Source of the DNA: Phytoseiulus persimilis
Lineage: Eukaryota > Arthropoda > Arachnida > Mesostigmata > Phytoseiidae
Assembly: GCA_037576195.1 (NCBI GenBank)
Contig: CM075101.1
Location: 23,002,001 to 23,066,000 of the forward strand
Length of the DNA stretch: 64,000 bases
Direction: 5' to 3'
Part shown: positions 33,101-45,100 of the stretch, piece by piece
Layout: each line of letters begins with the position of its first letter
How positions within the stretch are numbered: the stretch's first letter is position 1
The notes under the pieces: model-generated
What the model was told of the DNA's origin: nothing
Databases searched by the model: none
Seen by the model: the letters and a program-made list of their open reading frames with translations, nothing else
Translations under genes and position numbers: made by a program

Positions 33101-36100
33101 CGTCAACGACAACATGTGAATCAGATAATACGTTTCCCCTGTGGGAATTCATTTACTTTTCTAATTTCATCTTACCGGGCTTTTTTTTGTCCAACTGGGG
33201 AGCAAATCCGTCAGATTCGTTTCATGCGCTAGAGTGGAAATCTGTGTTGCTGGGCGTCACAAGAAAATTAGGTACTGACTACAATACTCGTTAGCTATCT
33301 GCGTCATTAGACCTTGTGCGCGCTAAAAAACGAGAACGACGACGGCAAGAAAGTGCAATGGCGGGCCGCGATAGAGCAGGAAGTCGACAGGAGAAAGGAG
33401 GTAGGAGGGGACGTAGGACGGCTGCACCCTCTACTAACGCAGAACATTCTTAATGTGAAAAATGGCTTTGAAAAAAACAACGAGGCAACGTTGCCGTAGT
33501 CGTTGGCAGTTGGGAACTGCAGCAACGACCGGCCCAACTGGTCCTGTTTCCGTTCATGTTGTTGTTAAAGCTCCTTCCCTCCCTTGAGGAGGCTGAACGA
33601 ATAGCGTTCGTCGACACCTTGCTCCACTATTTGTTGGATTAGGCGGAAAAAATCAAGAGCGAAGAGGGAAGCGGAGACCGAGGGGAGAGACAGAGGTTCC
33701 TCCGAAGATTGCGGACCAGGATGAACTCATCCTGAGACTCTCCGTGCTTTGTCGGTTTGATGGGGCTTCCAAGCCGAGGAAGGCCGCGACGTATCGCATC
33801 ACCACGGATACACTTGCTTCCCAACGATATGATCAGATGTGTGATCAGGTTATCGGGCAGAGTATTCAAGAAACTTCTGACGCTGCTCAAGACATGAAGA
33901 GCACAGGATGATTGGAGGCGACATGATCGCGGAATTCGGAGGCATGCGGGGGACAGCTCATCTTCATTCGAGTGGCGTACTTTGAAGTGAGAGGGATTGC
34001 ACAACACGTAGCGTTCCCAGGGGGCGGAGGGACCGTGCAATCGATTTCCAGTCATCGCCATCTGCTGCTGCCTCGCCCTCCTCAAGGAGGCGTCAATTGA
34101 TATAACCCCCACCCCTCTCCCCGGAGCGAAGAGTTCTGGGCACAACATGGTCACGTGTCGACTCCTTCGAATTAATAGTGCCAAAGGAGCTCGAGGCTCA
34201 GTGGAGGATTCAACTAGTATGGAATGGTCAGGAGTCGAAGCAGCAAACCGGACGGGTCGGCGAACAGACAAACTCGATAGGGTCTCTCGCTCTTCTGCTG
34301 CCGACAGAGGAAGAAAGCTTATTAGCGCGAAGAGAAAAGAACGCATACACCCTGCTCACTCCGCTGCTCCCGCGGCGGCCTCGACTGGTGTGGAATCTCT
34401 AATGTGAATAGACGTCGTTGTACCTAGAACATAGACAGTCGAAAGCGGGAGAGATAGAGGCGAGTGAGAACATCCAGGGCACATCCAACGCGGATCCAGT
34501 CGATGGAGATCTGAAGAAGTGAGAGAACGAATCTTTCCCCATTAGAAGCCGCCGGTCAATCTCGATGCCAGCCAGACCCCCTCTGGCTCCACTTCCTTTC
34601 GAGATTTCCCCGTCCGCAGCCCGCTGGCCAGCCGAAAAAAGAACGAAGGACGAGCCCACGCCCAAATGGGAGAACAGGGATCCGAACTTCAGACCCCAGC
34701 TCAGGACCCTACCAACAGCTTGACGGCCCAGCTATCTGGCTCCCCCACAGCGAGCGCAGACAGGCCCTGCTGAGAAAAACCTAATTCGACTTCCGTAGGC
34801 AAATCCTTTATTTAGGTTTTCGAGCGCACGGAATCCTCCAACTTTGTTTTGGCTCTCCTCCTCCCTCGCCAATCGCTCTCCTGGAATCGAAAAGGATTTC
34901 TTTGAGCCCGTGTCTGCGGTCGCCTCCATCGGCGGCGTGGTCGCTGTCATCGCCCCTGGAACAAAGCTCTCCAGGCCGACTCGTACGTCGTCGACCACGG
35001 CCAACGTAACTGCTCTCCCCAGTTCCTCAATTCGAAGCGAGTTCGTGGATTTCTCCCCCGGAGCCTTCGTTTCGGCGCACACTTTCCGCCTGCGTGAGTC
35101 GCGAATTGCTGCTGGGGAGGCGAAATTCGCTCTATATTGCGAATGGGATTTTCGTCGTCGGGGTCTCCGCTGACGGATGGATCAATTCGTGTGGTTGTTT
35201 GGAGAGCCTTGATTGAGGCCACAGGGGAGCGGACAGACCCACCATTCCGATAGACCATCGATTGGAGCCCCTCTAGCCCTCTGCGTTTTCATATCTTCCC
35301 GATGCCGCCCTCCTGGTTCTACATCGTTCAAGGTTTTCCAAACAACTGGTCACGATGTTCGGAGGCGAGCGTTTCGAGGGAATCTCGCCAGGCTCTCCGC
35401 TTCGAATGGTGGCAAGGACGCAGAATCGTGTTCACGGGAAAGCGAACGATCGATCTCCGCTCGAATACGACTTGCTTCGTCACTCATCATCGGTGCCTTG
35501 TGGAACTTCAGACAACTCTCGAGGTCGAGTTATGGGCACCTCGTCTCTCTCGGCTCCCTGATGACACAACACGGTACCTTATGCGGCTTCTAGTCGGGAA
35601 TCCGGACTCTGGGCAGGGATCGGAAAGTTCTCCTGGCTCATGGCCCAGGGATGCGAATGAACTCCTCTCCGATGATTTCTCGATTTGGTACACAGGATAC
35701 AACGGAATACTCCCGTCTTCCACCAGGGACGATGAGCGAAGAGGCTGGATTCGCTGGAGAGAAGCCCCGTCCTTCGACGGTTCGCTTCAAAATCTACGCC
35801 CCCATTGGCCGCACAGATCTTCAGAGGGTTCGGAGACATGGATTCGATCCGACCCCAGAACGCACGAGTCGGTGCATCGAGTGTTCTCGTTGCGTCTGTG
35901 GATTTGAAGTATCGAAACCATGGGCTCCGTGATCTCTTCGTGGCCCCCAGAGAACACCTCGCGGAAAATACCTCTGTTTAAAGATTGCCAATTCAAGCTC
36001 TGCCGCATAACTGTGATATTTGCAATACGAACCAGATTGAAGTCGCTGAGTCCTCTCTGACATGGTTCTCTCCTGAAAGTCGGTAGGTAACTCGGGTCTC

Positions 36101-39100
36101 CACTATTCGCACAGACTCGTGAAATGTGATTGAGTCAAGATCCCCGTTAGGATGAAGAAACGATGCTTGGTTTCCGACACGTTCTCGTCAAATCTCTCCC
36201 GAACAGGGATGGCGAGTTAGCGGGGTTCGGTCGGCCTCATGTTCCAAAAGTCCAGGAAATCCACAGAACCGAGTCCCCGGATCAGGAAAAGGGACGCCAA
36301 GCCGGATCGTTTGACCGGCACATGGCCACAGACCCCAAACCGTTCGGCCACCCCGTCCGTGCCCATGATTCAACTTGTGATTCGTGAGACTTTCGGCGTA
36401 CTCGCCATGAGCCGAAGTCTGAGTGAGAGAAGCAGCAACACTTTATCAGATTTACAGTCGGACTCGGTCGCTTCTTTTTCCACTCCAAATCGGAGTCTTG
36501 ACGGGGAAATTATTGGCGAGCGAAGCGAGCACTCAATGGAAGAAAAACTAAAATGAAAATGTGGTGTCTTCCTCTCGCTTTCGATGGATTTCTGAGCATT
36601 CAGGAAATGAGCACGTTACGGAGTTTCGAATCCGAGAGCCCACATATTCCCGTAAATCCGATCGCGTCGCGTCCGAGATGGAAAGCTGAGAGTAGAGCAG
36701 TATAGTTCCACTCGCAGTGTCGCGCAGCCGCTCGCAGGGTGCACCCTGCACGCCATCTCGTCTGAGGACCGTTTACGGAGCTCGCGTACCTGGAGCGATT
36801 CCCGAGATGAGGACGCTTGAAACAGGCCCCCGACGGCCTCATTGACCTCGACCATTTTTCCAGCCGCAGCGGCAACCGAAAGCGACGTCATGTCCCAGCT
36901 GTGACCACTTCACGTCGTTTCCGTGTGTTGAAGTCGGCCGGTCAGTCGACCTACAAAGCTCGAGAAGCATCGATACACCTTGTTCCGCTTATGACCGTTT
37001 TCTGTTTCGTCGACGTGAGCATCGGAACGCTCTGAGCGTCTGAAAGAGGCGAGAATCCGACTGCCTCTACCTCAAGTGTCTCTCGTTACCTCGGTTGAGT
37101 AGAGGAAAGCGGTCGCGGCGGACTCTATACGACCGACTCGATGAAGCTAGGTGATCTTCCGTCAAGTTTCCAACAATTCCGGATTCATTCCAAACTCTTC
37201 GCCCGAAGTTCAAGGTCGCACCGCGCGTTTGTTAGCCAGCTCGGGCGAATCGAAGTTTTGCAGTCGTTCGCCTTGGAAGCGTTTCTTGCTGTCGCTGAGA
37301 TGATATTGAGGGGATTCCGACCTCGCGGAGATGCAGCGGAAGGCTGAAGCGAGAACAAATCACAGTTCTTGAGATATGACTCCCGAGGCATCGTTAGGTA
37401 CCGGGATGCACCCAGATGCAGACAGTTGTAGTTGCGATGGCCGCTCACACATTATTTTTCTTTCGCAGCCAAAGGAAGAAAACAGCGGGGTGGGACGTTT
37501 TCCAGGACCCGCCCCCGCCCGAGGAGGACGACACGATAAACCCGCAATGGATCGATGTGTCATTGAAGATCACCAAAGTGATTGTGTATATTCTTACGGC
37601 AACTATTGTTCTGAGTTCATCTATCATCGCCAAAGGTAAGCCCAGACCCGATTTCTCCAGTATGGTATACCGTCTTCATTGTTGACCGCGCCAACAAAAC
37701 CTCCCTCATGCCCTGCGCGATCTCTTCGGACAGAGCCAGCTCGGCGTTCATCACTCGCGCTGCGGTAGGTCGTTACCGTTCCTGTCGTCGGTGGTGCATA
37801 CACAAAAAGCTTCCCTATAAACACGGGTCGTTTGGGAAAACGAGCGATAGAGTCGGGCGGGCAAGGCGCGGATGTGAGAGGAAAGAAGACCAGAAACGAG
37901 TTGGGTAAAGTGTAAATGTCAGCCACGAGACAGTTGTTGCTCCTATCTAAACAATAGCTCTCGTCACCGAGTTGTCGTCTTTCCTGTTTCCCGGGACGAG
38001 CTGTAGCTCTCGAAACAACGAATACAAAGATGTAGCGCTCGATAGCGTCCCAACAAGCCTTCGCAGTGAGACACACGAACATCTGGATGGAAGTGGAGTA
38101 TGAACCCAACTCGGACCGCTGGGTGGTTCCGTCCCGTGCGAGCAGAATCCAGTCGACCCGATTTCGCTCCCTCGACCATACACTGCACTATGCATACGCA
38201 CCGCACGCGGGGTCCTTGAAGGTGCTACGAGCTGTCGCCGAGCTCGGGGAAGGACAAAGAGGCGATAATGAAGACAACCAGGCCCGCTCCGCCCCTTTTT
38301 CTCCCTCTTGTCTGTTGTTATGTGCTCTCACAACGGGATGATCAGGTCCGATTGCGCGCCCGCTGAATTAATTGATATTGAAAGGAATTTGTCGTTTCTT
38401 CTCCGCCCGCTCAACGTCGCGCACGCCCAACCGCCCACTCGCTTCGTAACAGCTATCTTTCAACGTCCCGTCGTTCATTGATGAGATGCGATACCGGTGC
38501 TCCCCGCTCTGGATGACATGTCATAAATAGAGCATGTCCTTCCCGTGTGTCCTGTCACGGGCCTTCGCCATTTGTAACCTGGACTTGCTTTTTCCCCGGC
38601 CGGCCACCGCGGCGGCGCTGGCGGCTCGGCGGAAGCAGACTTCGGCATGTCGATACGCTCTCAAGAGGGAGTGAAGCAAAGCTGACGAAGCGTTTTCCCA
38701 TAGTTTTTACCTTGCTCGTCTGGTCCGTACAATCGACCAAAACGTCTCCGGAGCACTTATCTGATTGCGCATGGGGAGCCTCGTGGGCTTCGAATCAGAA
38801 CGGGAGAATTCGCCGAGATTCCACCTTTCAAATTTCACCGAGCAAGCGGTTTTGGGAGCTGGAGGTTTTTTGAGCTTCAACTGTTTCAATCGATCATACG
38901 TTATCCCGCCTCGCTTTCGAGCGAGCTACAGTGATAGAACCCGCAGTGGCTTATGAGTGTCTCAACCAGGTATTCTGGACTGTATCCTTTGCCTTTCGGA
39001 GTTTTTTTGCATGAGACTGCTGTGAATTGCGAGACTTCTCGGTCTGAGTAATTTTCCGGACTCATCGATGTTACCCGGTCGGATCTTCATCCATCCTCTT

Positions 39101-42100
39101 CTGAAAACAGTCGAGAGTCATCTCGCTGATCGGGCGTCTCAGACTTTTTCCCCGCAATCTGAAGAACCGGAGAGTCGGTGCTGTGTCCTATATCGAGCGT
39201 TTCGGAGGCGATCCAACACATCACAATCAGGTAGCGCTGGCGGTTTCGGGTAGCGCGAGTTTCGTCAAGAGCTCGATCGTTGTCGCCGTGCAGTGCTCGT
39301 GATCAGGAGACAAGTATCGAAGATCACGATCTTGAGACGCGGGGCCAAGAATCTAAATGAACTTGAAGAGAAGATTTGGGACTCATGAAACTTGTATGTC
39401 CATTCAGAGTGATTTCAACGCACAGGGATAATTTCTTCGGGAGGCAAACATTGAATGCGAGAGATTGAGCACGGCGAATGAGCCTGATCAGGCGGTTTTT
39501 GGGCACAACCAAAGATGGTCGATTCGATTCAGCTGGGAGTGAGTGATGGAAACAAGCTCGTTCGCCCTCAAATGTTCAGATTGACTCTTCCCTGGATTTC
39601 GATTCAGACAGACCTTTAGCACGTAACTACCGAAGCTCCACGAATTGACGCGGCCTGCCTGTATCTGAGCACTCGGAACAGCTGTCCTTTTTCTGTTGGG
39701 TTATCTCCCGCTGCACTGAATGACATTCGCTTCGGACTGTGCTGCTGAGATCTCGAACATTATTATTGATCTCTCACACAGATTTCTATCAATGCGCCCT
39801 CTTGTGCTCGAGCAGGAGACCGGACTGTTTGGCACACTCATCTTCCCTAACTTGCAACAGGCTCAAATGCTGTAAAACTGCACCCGGTCCCAACGCGCGA
39901 CGTCTCGATCGAAGACAGTGAGCTTTGCCAGAGCGGCCATGAGTTCGTCGAGAAAAAACACTCGCGACGATTAAACAATTCCTCGGTGAAATTTTCCAAG
40001 GCAGAGCTCAACTCCTTCCCGAATGCGCCACGGCGGTGCCTAATCTCTCGGCCTTCCGACCTTCTCCAGCGGTTTTTCATCAAGGGAGAGGTCTTCTAAG
40101 AGACTTCCTATCGGGGGTCTGCACCCCCCCCCCCCCCCCCCCCCCCCCAGTGCCTGTGGAGTGGGAGATCCGCATCGGCCCGTGCCTCAATGGCTTTGAC
40201 CTCTAATTCAAGACAGCGTGGCTGTATTCATGATGCCATGTTCAGTGCATCTGCTTGCGTGGCACAGACATGACTCATAGCGAAGCTTCCTCGTCGGCTC
40301 TCATCCCTCTCCGAACAAAACTCGTCTACGGTGACAACGGAACGGAATATGTCACATGAATTCTTGGCTCATGGTTTCTTTCACGATTTCAGGGGCCATC
40401 CTCTTCATCACGTCGCATGTTGGCCAGAAAACGGTACCCGTTTGCCGACATGGGCTCCCCGTCGAAAGAGATAGGGATTACCAAGCTGTCATCCCACCTG
40501 TGGAGCGCATAGCCTGGGTTTGGTCCTTATTCCTGGTGCTGATAATGCCTGAGCTCTTCACGTTGTTCCGAGCATGTCGCGTTTGCTTCTTCAAAAGCTA
40601 CCGACCCCCGAACAAACAAACTTTCATCATGGTGAGTATGAAATATTCTTGCTCCGACATGCTTCCATTCTCCCCCACTCCCGAAAGTCCCCCTCCTCGT
40701 TGTTCGTCCGAAACTCACCCACTCGATCTCCCTCCTCTCTAACGTTCCCTGGGCGACCCGGCCCATTAACTCCGCCCCTTTTGCGATCCAAAGGATCATT
40801 CGAAGCTATCATTCTTCCCCAGACGGATTTTGTCTGAGAATTCCCGGAAGAACACGACCGGTACTCGACCGAGCCCTCTGATCCGGTCACCGTCGGATTG
40901 TGGAGGAGTTATTTGTCAAACTCGACGAGTTCTTATCGTCTTGAGAACGACTGGAGGTTCGATATTCCGATGGATCCGTGTCAAGAGGCCGCAGCCAAGT
41001 TTTTCTCATTCGTGTCCCATCGGTCGTCAACAGTTCTCGATGCTTGTGAAAGTTTACGACACCGAAACTTCTTTGCTCAGGCTTCGAGCGGCTGGCTTGT
41101 TGGTTGGCGTTTGGCTAGTTTGGTCGGCCGATCGGTCGGTCGGTCGGCTCGCTGATCCCTAATCACGCTCTCCTGTAACTCTCAGCAGCTGTGCGGCATG
41201 ACTTGCGCCGAATGCTCTCGCGCGCCTCTACAACCATTTCTATGGAACCGAACTCGAAGCGAGCTACGTTAAGGTATTTCTTTACCTCGCGATCGTGCCA
41301 ACACCCGTTTCCTGCGAGCACCTCCACGTGTCTTGATCGTGGAGGAGTCGGGAACGACGCCGAAGTGAGGTGACTCCTCACGGTCACATGGAATCGGACG
41401 CGAGAGCTTGTTTTCGAACGCAGCGGATGTAGCTCGGACCGCAGGAATCGATCGCGAGGGCCGCTCGGAACGACCAAACCCCTCGAGTTGCCCCGAAGTT
41501 CATGGCGGCAATGACTTCCCGGTCATTCGAAGTGACTGGTAGTCTACGTGCTACGATTTTCCCGATGAGGCATGTTGTTTCACAATTTCGATTCCGAGAG
41601 CATCCTGAGCAAACTCGGAACGGCTCGACACTCCCCCATCTCGGTCGACCTCGGCCATAGCTTCTGGCGCCCATTTGTTCTGGCCATCGCTCCACTTTCG
41701 AGTCCCAATGGAGCTGACTTATCGATGTCGTGCTGCTGATGGAAGAACTGGGCGAGCATCCCGACTCCGTTTCTTCGGGAACCGACGCCGGATTCCTGCC
41801 GCAGAAGCTTCTCTTCCTATTGAGCAAGGAGTTTGTATCGCAAAGAGGACTGAATGAGAATTCCCTCTCCCCGCGATCGGGATTTCTGGAAGGAAGTATT
41901 CCGTCGCCGTAGGTTCCAGAGCCTGGGTACTCTGAGATCCGCCGATGGAATTCTCGCTCGATTTGACTCCGAGCTGGCCTCCAGAAGCATACCAGGCGGG
42001 CGCGGAACGCGTGCCGTCTGATACGCGAAACGGTTGTCGTAAGCTGCGATCGTCCGAAGAACAAGCGATTAAGCTTCGCCTGGGAATGGCTTTGGAGGAA

Positions 42101-45100
42101 GCGAGGATGATGAACGTTACACCAGTCCGGAAAGCTGATCTCGTTAGAGTAGAACTAAGACAGAGGGAGAGAAGAAAATGAAGGAGAAGGGAAACGGGGC
42201 GGCATTGCAGCCGTTTCCTTCGAAAGCGTGACGAGTGACAGCGACAGACGATGGAGCAATGTGTTGCTGCAGTATCGCTCGTTCGGTAGTTGATTACGGC
42301 TCCAGAACGCGTGAAAAACCTCGTCTGCGTAGCATACTCGCGGCACGCCGAAGCCAAGCAGCCAGACGTCTGATTTGCATCCGAAACAGGATACATGGTT
42401 CGCGAGACGGAGATGCGCCTCCGGAAACGTGGAAAGACGACGGCGACAAACGACCAGCTCCTCGAAAAGTTTTTGTCGGTTGCGATATCGACCAACTGCG
42501 GCTCATCCGCAACCATCCGTCGCCGTTTTTTCCTCTCCAGTGAGGAACGTGCCATGGAAGGCAGAACTGATACTTCCACAGACGCGGATCTCCTAATTAG
42601 ATCGGAATTTCGTTTTCGCGGAAAGCGGTTTCGGGCGAGACAAAAACGCGCTCCCCTTACGTGAGATTTCCCGGCCATGGTGGGTGCCGCAAGCGTTTCC
42701 TGCGAAGGGGTTCGCGTGCTGGCGTTATTGCGTCTGACCGAACTTGCCAGCATAAGCGGATTCGCTCTAGTAGGGATTTCGCTGTACGGCCTACGAGGGC
42801 CAACCTCGGGCCACGAACACCCGGAGTAGCTCCCTTCCTCCCCGGTGTTTCTTCCCCAGCGGCCTGTGTTCCGTCTCATTCTCCCTCCTGGCTTCCTTCT
42901 GCTATTCGTTGGACTAGACAAGTCTCAGAAGGTGGAGCCAGCTGGCGAGCGAGCCGGAATAGAAGAAAAGGCAAACCCTCCGACCCCGTTCGTAACTCTA
43001 GGCTTCCTTTCGCATCAAAGAGTCAATTATTGTGTCTGGCCGATAGCCCTCCTGACGGTCTCCTGACGCACCTCTTGTACTGCTGACGTCTGACTGCTTT
43101 TTCCGTTGTCTCGCTCGACTCCGACACTTTTGTTCGGGGCCCTCCGATGACCTTGACAGCCTCTCAAATTTTCCCGGCTTGAGGGGTTTTCCTCTGAAAG
43201 GATCAAACTTCTTGGTGCGGCGTCGATAGAACCTCTCAATTTCGGCATTGTCTAAAGGTAGACGCCACAGCAAGCTCCCGGGTTCATTTGTTTTCGGGAG
43301 AAACGGAATGGAGGAAACCTCAAAAGGTTCGCGCTGTGCGTCGACGGCAGGTGGGGACCGATTCAGGGACGGGAGGGAGTCCGGTGGCTGGGATGAGTTT
43401 AGACTGTCGAGGGTTGAATCGAGACATCTTGGCAAAACGCTCCACGGTCGTCGTTGTGAGCGCTCGCCAAAGGGCACGCGAGTCCGTCAGCGATACACCG
43501 AAATCCGACCGCGGCTTCGGGAGGATTTAGTGCAATTCTAACGATGTGCCACGTGAATGATCTTGAGCTCCAGTCGAGGGTCGGGTTCGACGTTTGAAAT
43601 TAGAACCCGAGTCCCGCGGAATCGAATGCGACTCGATAGCAGCCGGTGATCGGGATCAAGGAGAGATTCGAGCAGGTTTTTGTGGAGTTTCGCCGGCAAT
43701 GTCAGGGAGTATTTGTCGACGATCCCGGAGCCTATTTTCTCCATTTCCCTCGCTGGGAAATCCGCATGAATTTCTTCACAACGAAAGCCGTTATCGCGAA
43801 TCCGTATCTCTCCTTGTGAGGAAATTTTTTGCGGGGAAACGTATCTCATGGCCACGGTGGCCTTCGTCACGGTAGGTATACGCGCACTGGTCGAGATTCC
43901 ACAGTCATGTAGCTTGGTCAATGCCATGTGAGCTTTATCGTGACGTAAGTCGCGTAATCGATCAGTCATGCTGTGTATGAGCTGCATCGAGTACATGATA
44001 CTACGTTCTGGTATGAGGGCGATCGTTCTGTTCCTCCGCAAACCGTGCGGTTCACTCCGAGGAGGATACTGCTCTACTCAACTGACTGAAACTGTTTTTG
44101 ACATATAGGTGCTCGTCATGGAATCGCTACACGTGCTCGGCATGGTTCTCCTGGTGTTCGTGGTCCTACCCGAAATGGACGTCGTCAAGGCAGCCATGCT
44201 CACCAATTGCATGTGTTTCGTCCCGGCGTTCTTCGGGATGCTTTCTCACTACCCCGGTGAGGAGAAACGCGCCCTCCGAACACTCCTCGATTTCTTCTGC
44301 CTCTGCGCTCAGGCGATGGGATTTTTCGTGTGGCCTTTCCTCGTGGAAAGCGAACATTCCTGGACTGTTCCTGTATCCTGCCTCCTGGTGTCGTGTCGCT
44401 GGTGGGAGAACTATGTTGACAAACGATCGCCATTTGGCTTCATCGCCCGCTTCGGAAGAATGAAGGATGATCTACGCAAATCTCGCTACTTCCTCTACAT
44501 CTTTATCTCTGCCTGGAAAGTGTTGCTCTACTTCTGTCTCATGCTGTTCGTCAACATGATAACGATGGAGAACGTCGTGGACTTGTTGCGTTCGTTCGCG
44601 AAAGCCTTCCGGAGTCACCAGATCAGCATAGTGCAGGTAAAGCTCGCTTTTCGTACGGCTGCTCGAACAATAAGTTGTCCTGTCCAGCTGTCGGCTTGAT
44701 TCCAATCAAGACGTCGCTAGCCCTTCGACAAAAACTTCTCACCTCGCGGAGCGACGAGTCTGAGAGGAATCTCGCGACATCATTCAAGCCTTCGTCCATT
44801 ACGGCCTTACCATTAGCGCTAACTCTGTTCCTTTTCCTCCTCTCCCTCCGTTTTCCCGCCGTCGACTGCAGGTTTACCAGCGTGTGTTCGACCAGCTACC
44901 GCCCGACATACCTACGGCGTCACCGCTGGACGATGATATTTCGCTGTCGACGTTTGAATGGACTCCAATCATCGTCGCCGTGATCCAGGTCTGCGCCGCG
45001 CATCTCTGCTACGTGTCGTCGAAGTTCGCATGCAAGATCTGCATCCAAGGTTTTAGTTTTGCGTTCCCGATCTCGCTGACCATCCCCGTCTCGATTTCGC

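Larger units (their letters stand above)
30131..37468 (+). other. CHS intron 1 (7.3 kb)
   Basis: No gene I can name. Long open frames occur on both strands: 30199-30720 and 30245-30805 (minus, two frames at once), 31988-32437 (minus), 33639-34346 (minus, 235 codons) and 35302-35907 (plus, 201 codons). Their mutual overlap argues for composition rather than coding in most cases. Confidence 0.8.
40632..44108 (+). other. CHS intron 3 (3.5 kb) with antisense ORF cluster
   Basis: The minus strand has successive long open stretches: 43538-44041, 42998-43486, 41719-42921 and 41384-42064. Two are separated by stops and two overlap in different frames, as in a decayed mobile element or a split gene. 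Confidence 0.85.

Noticed and set aside
34127..34402. Plus frame with [15 protein letters not shown], briefly reminiscent of BEL/Pao retroelement polyproteins
   Set aside because: Only about 15 residues look similar, a stop lies directly upstream, and the rest does not match; no reverse transcriptase motif nearby.
37416..37468. ATG at 37416 as the CHS start codon
   Set aside because: It would translate the polypyrimidine tract and acceptor of exon 2; the upstream exon at 30027 fits phase and family sequence.
42877..42921. Extending the 386-codon antisense frame to 400 codons
   Set aside because: The longer version begins at TTG; the first ATG is at 42879.
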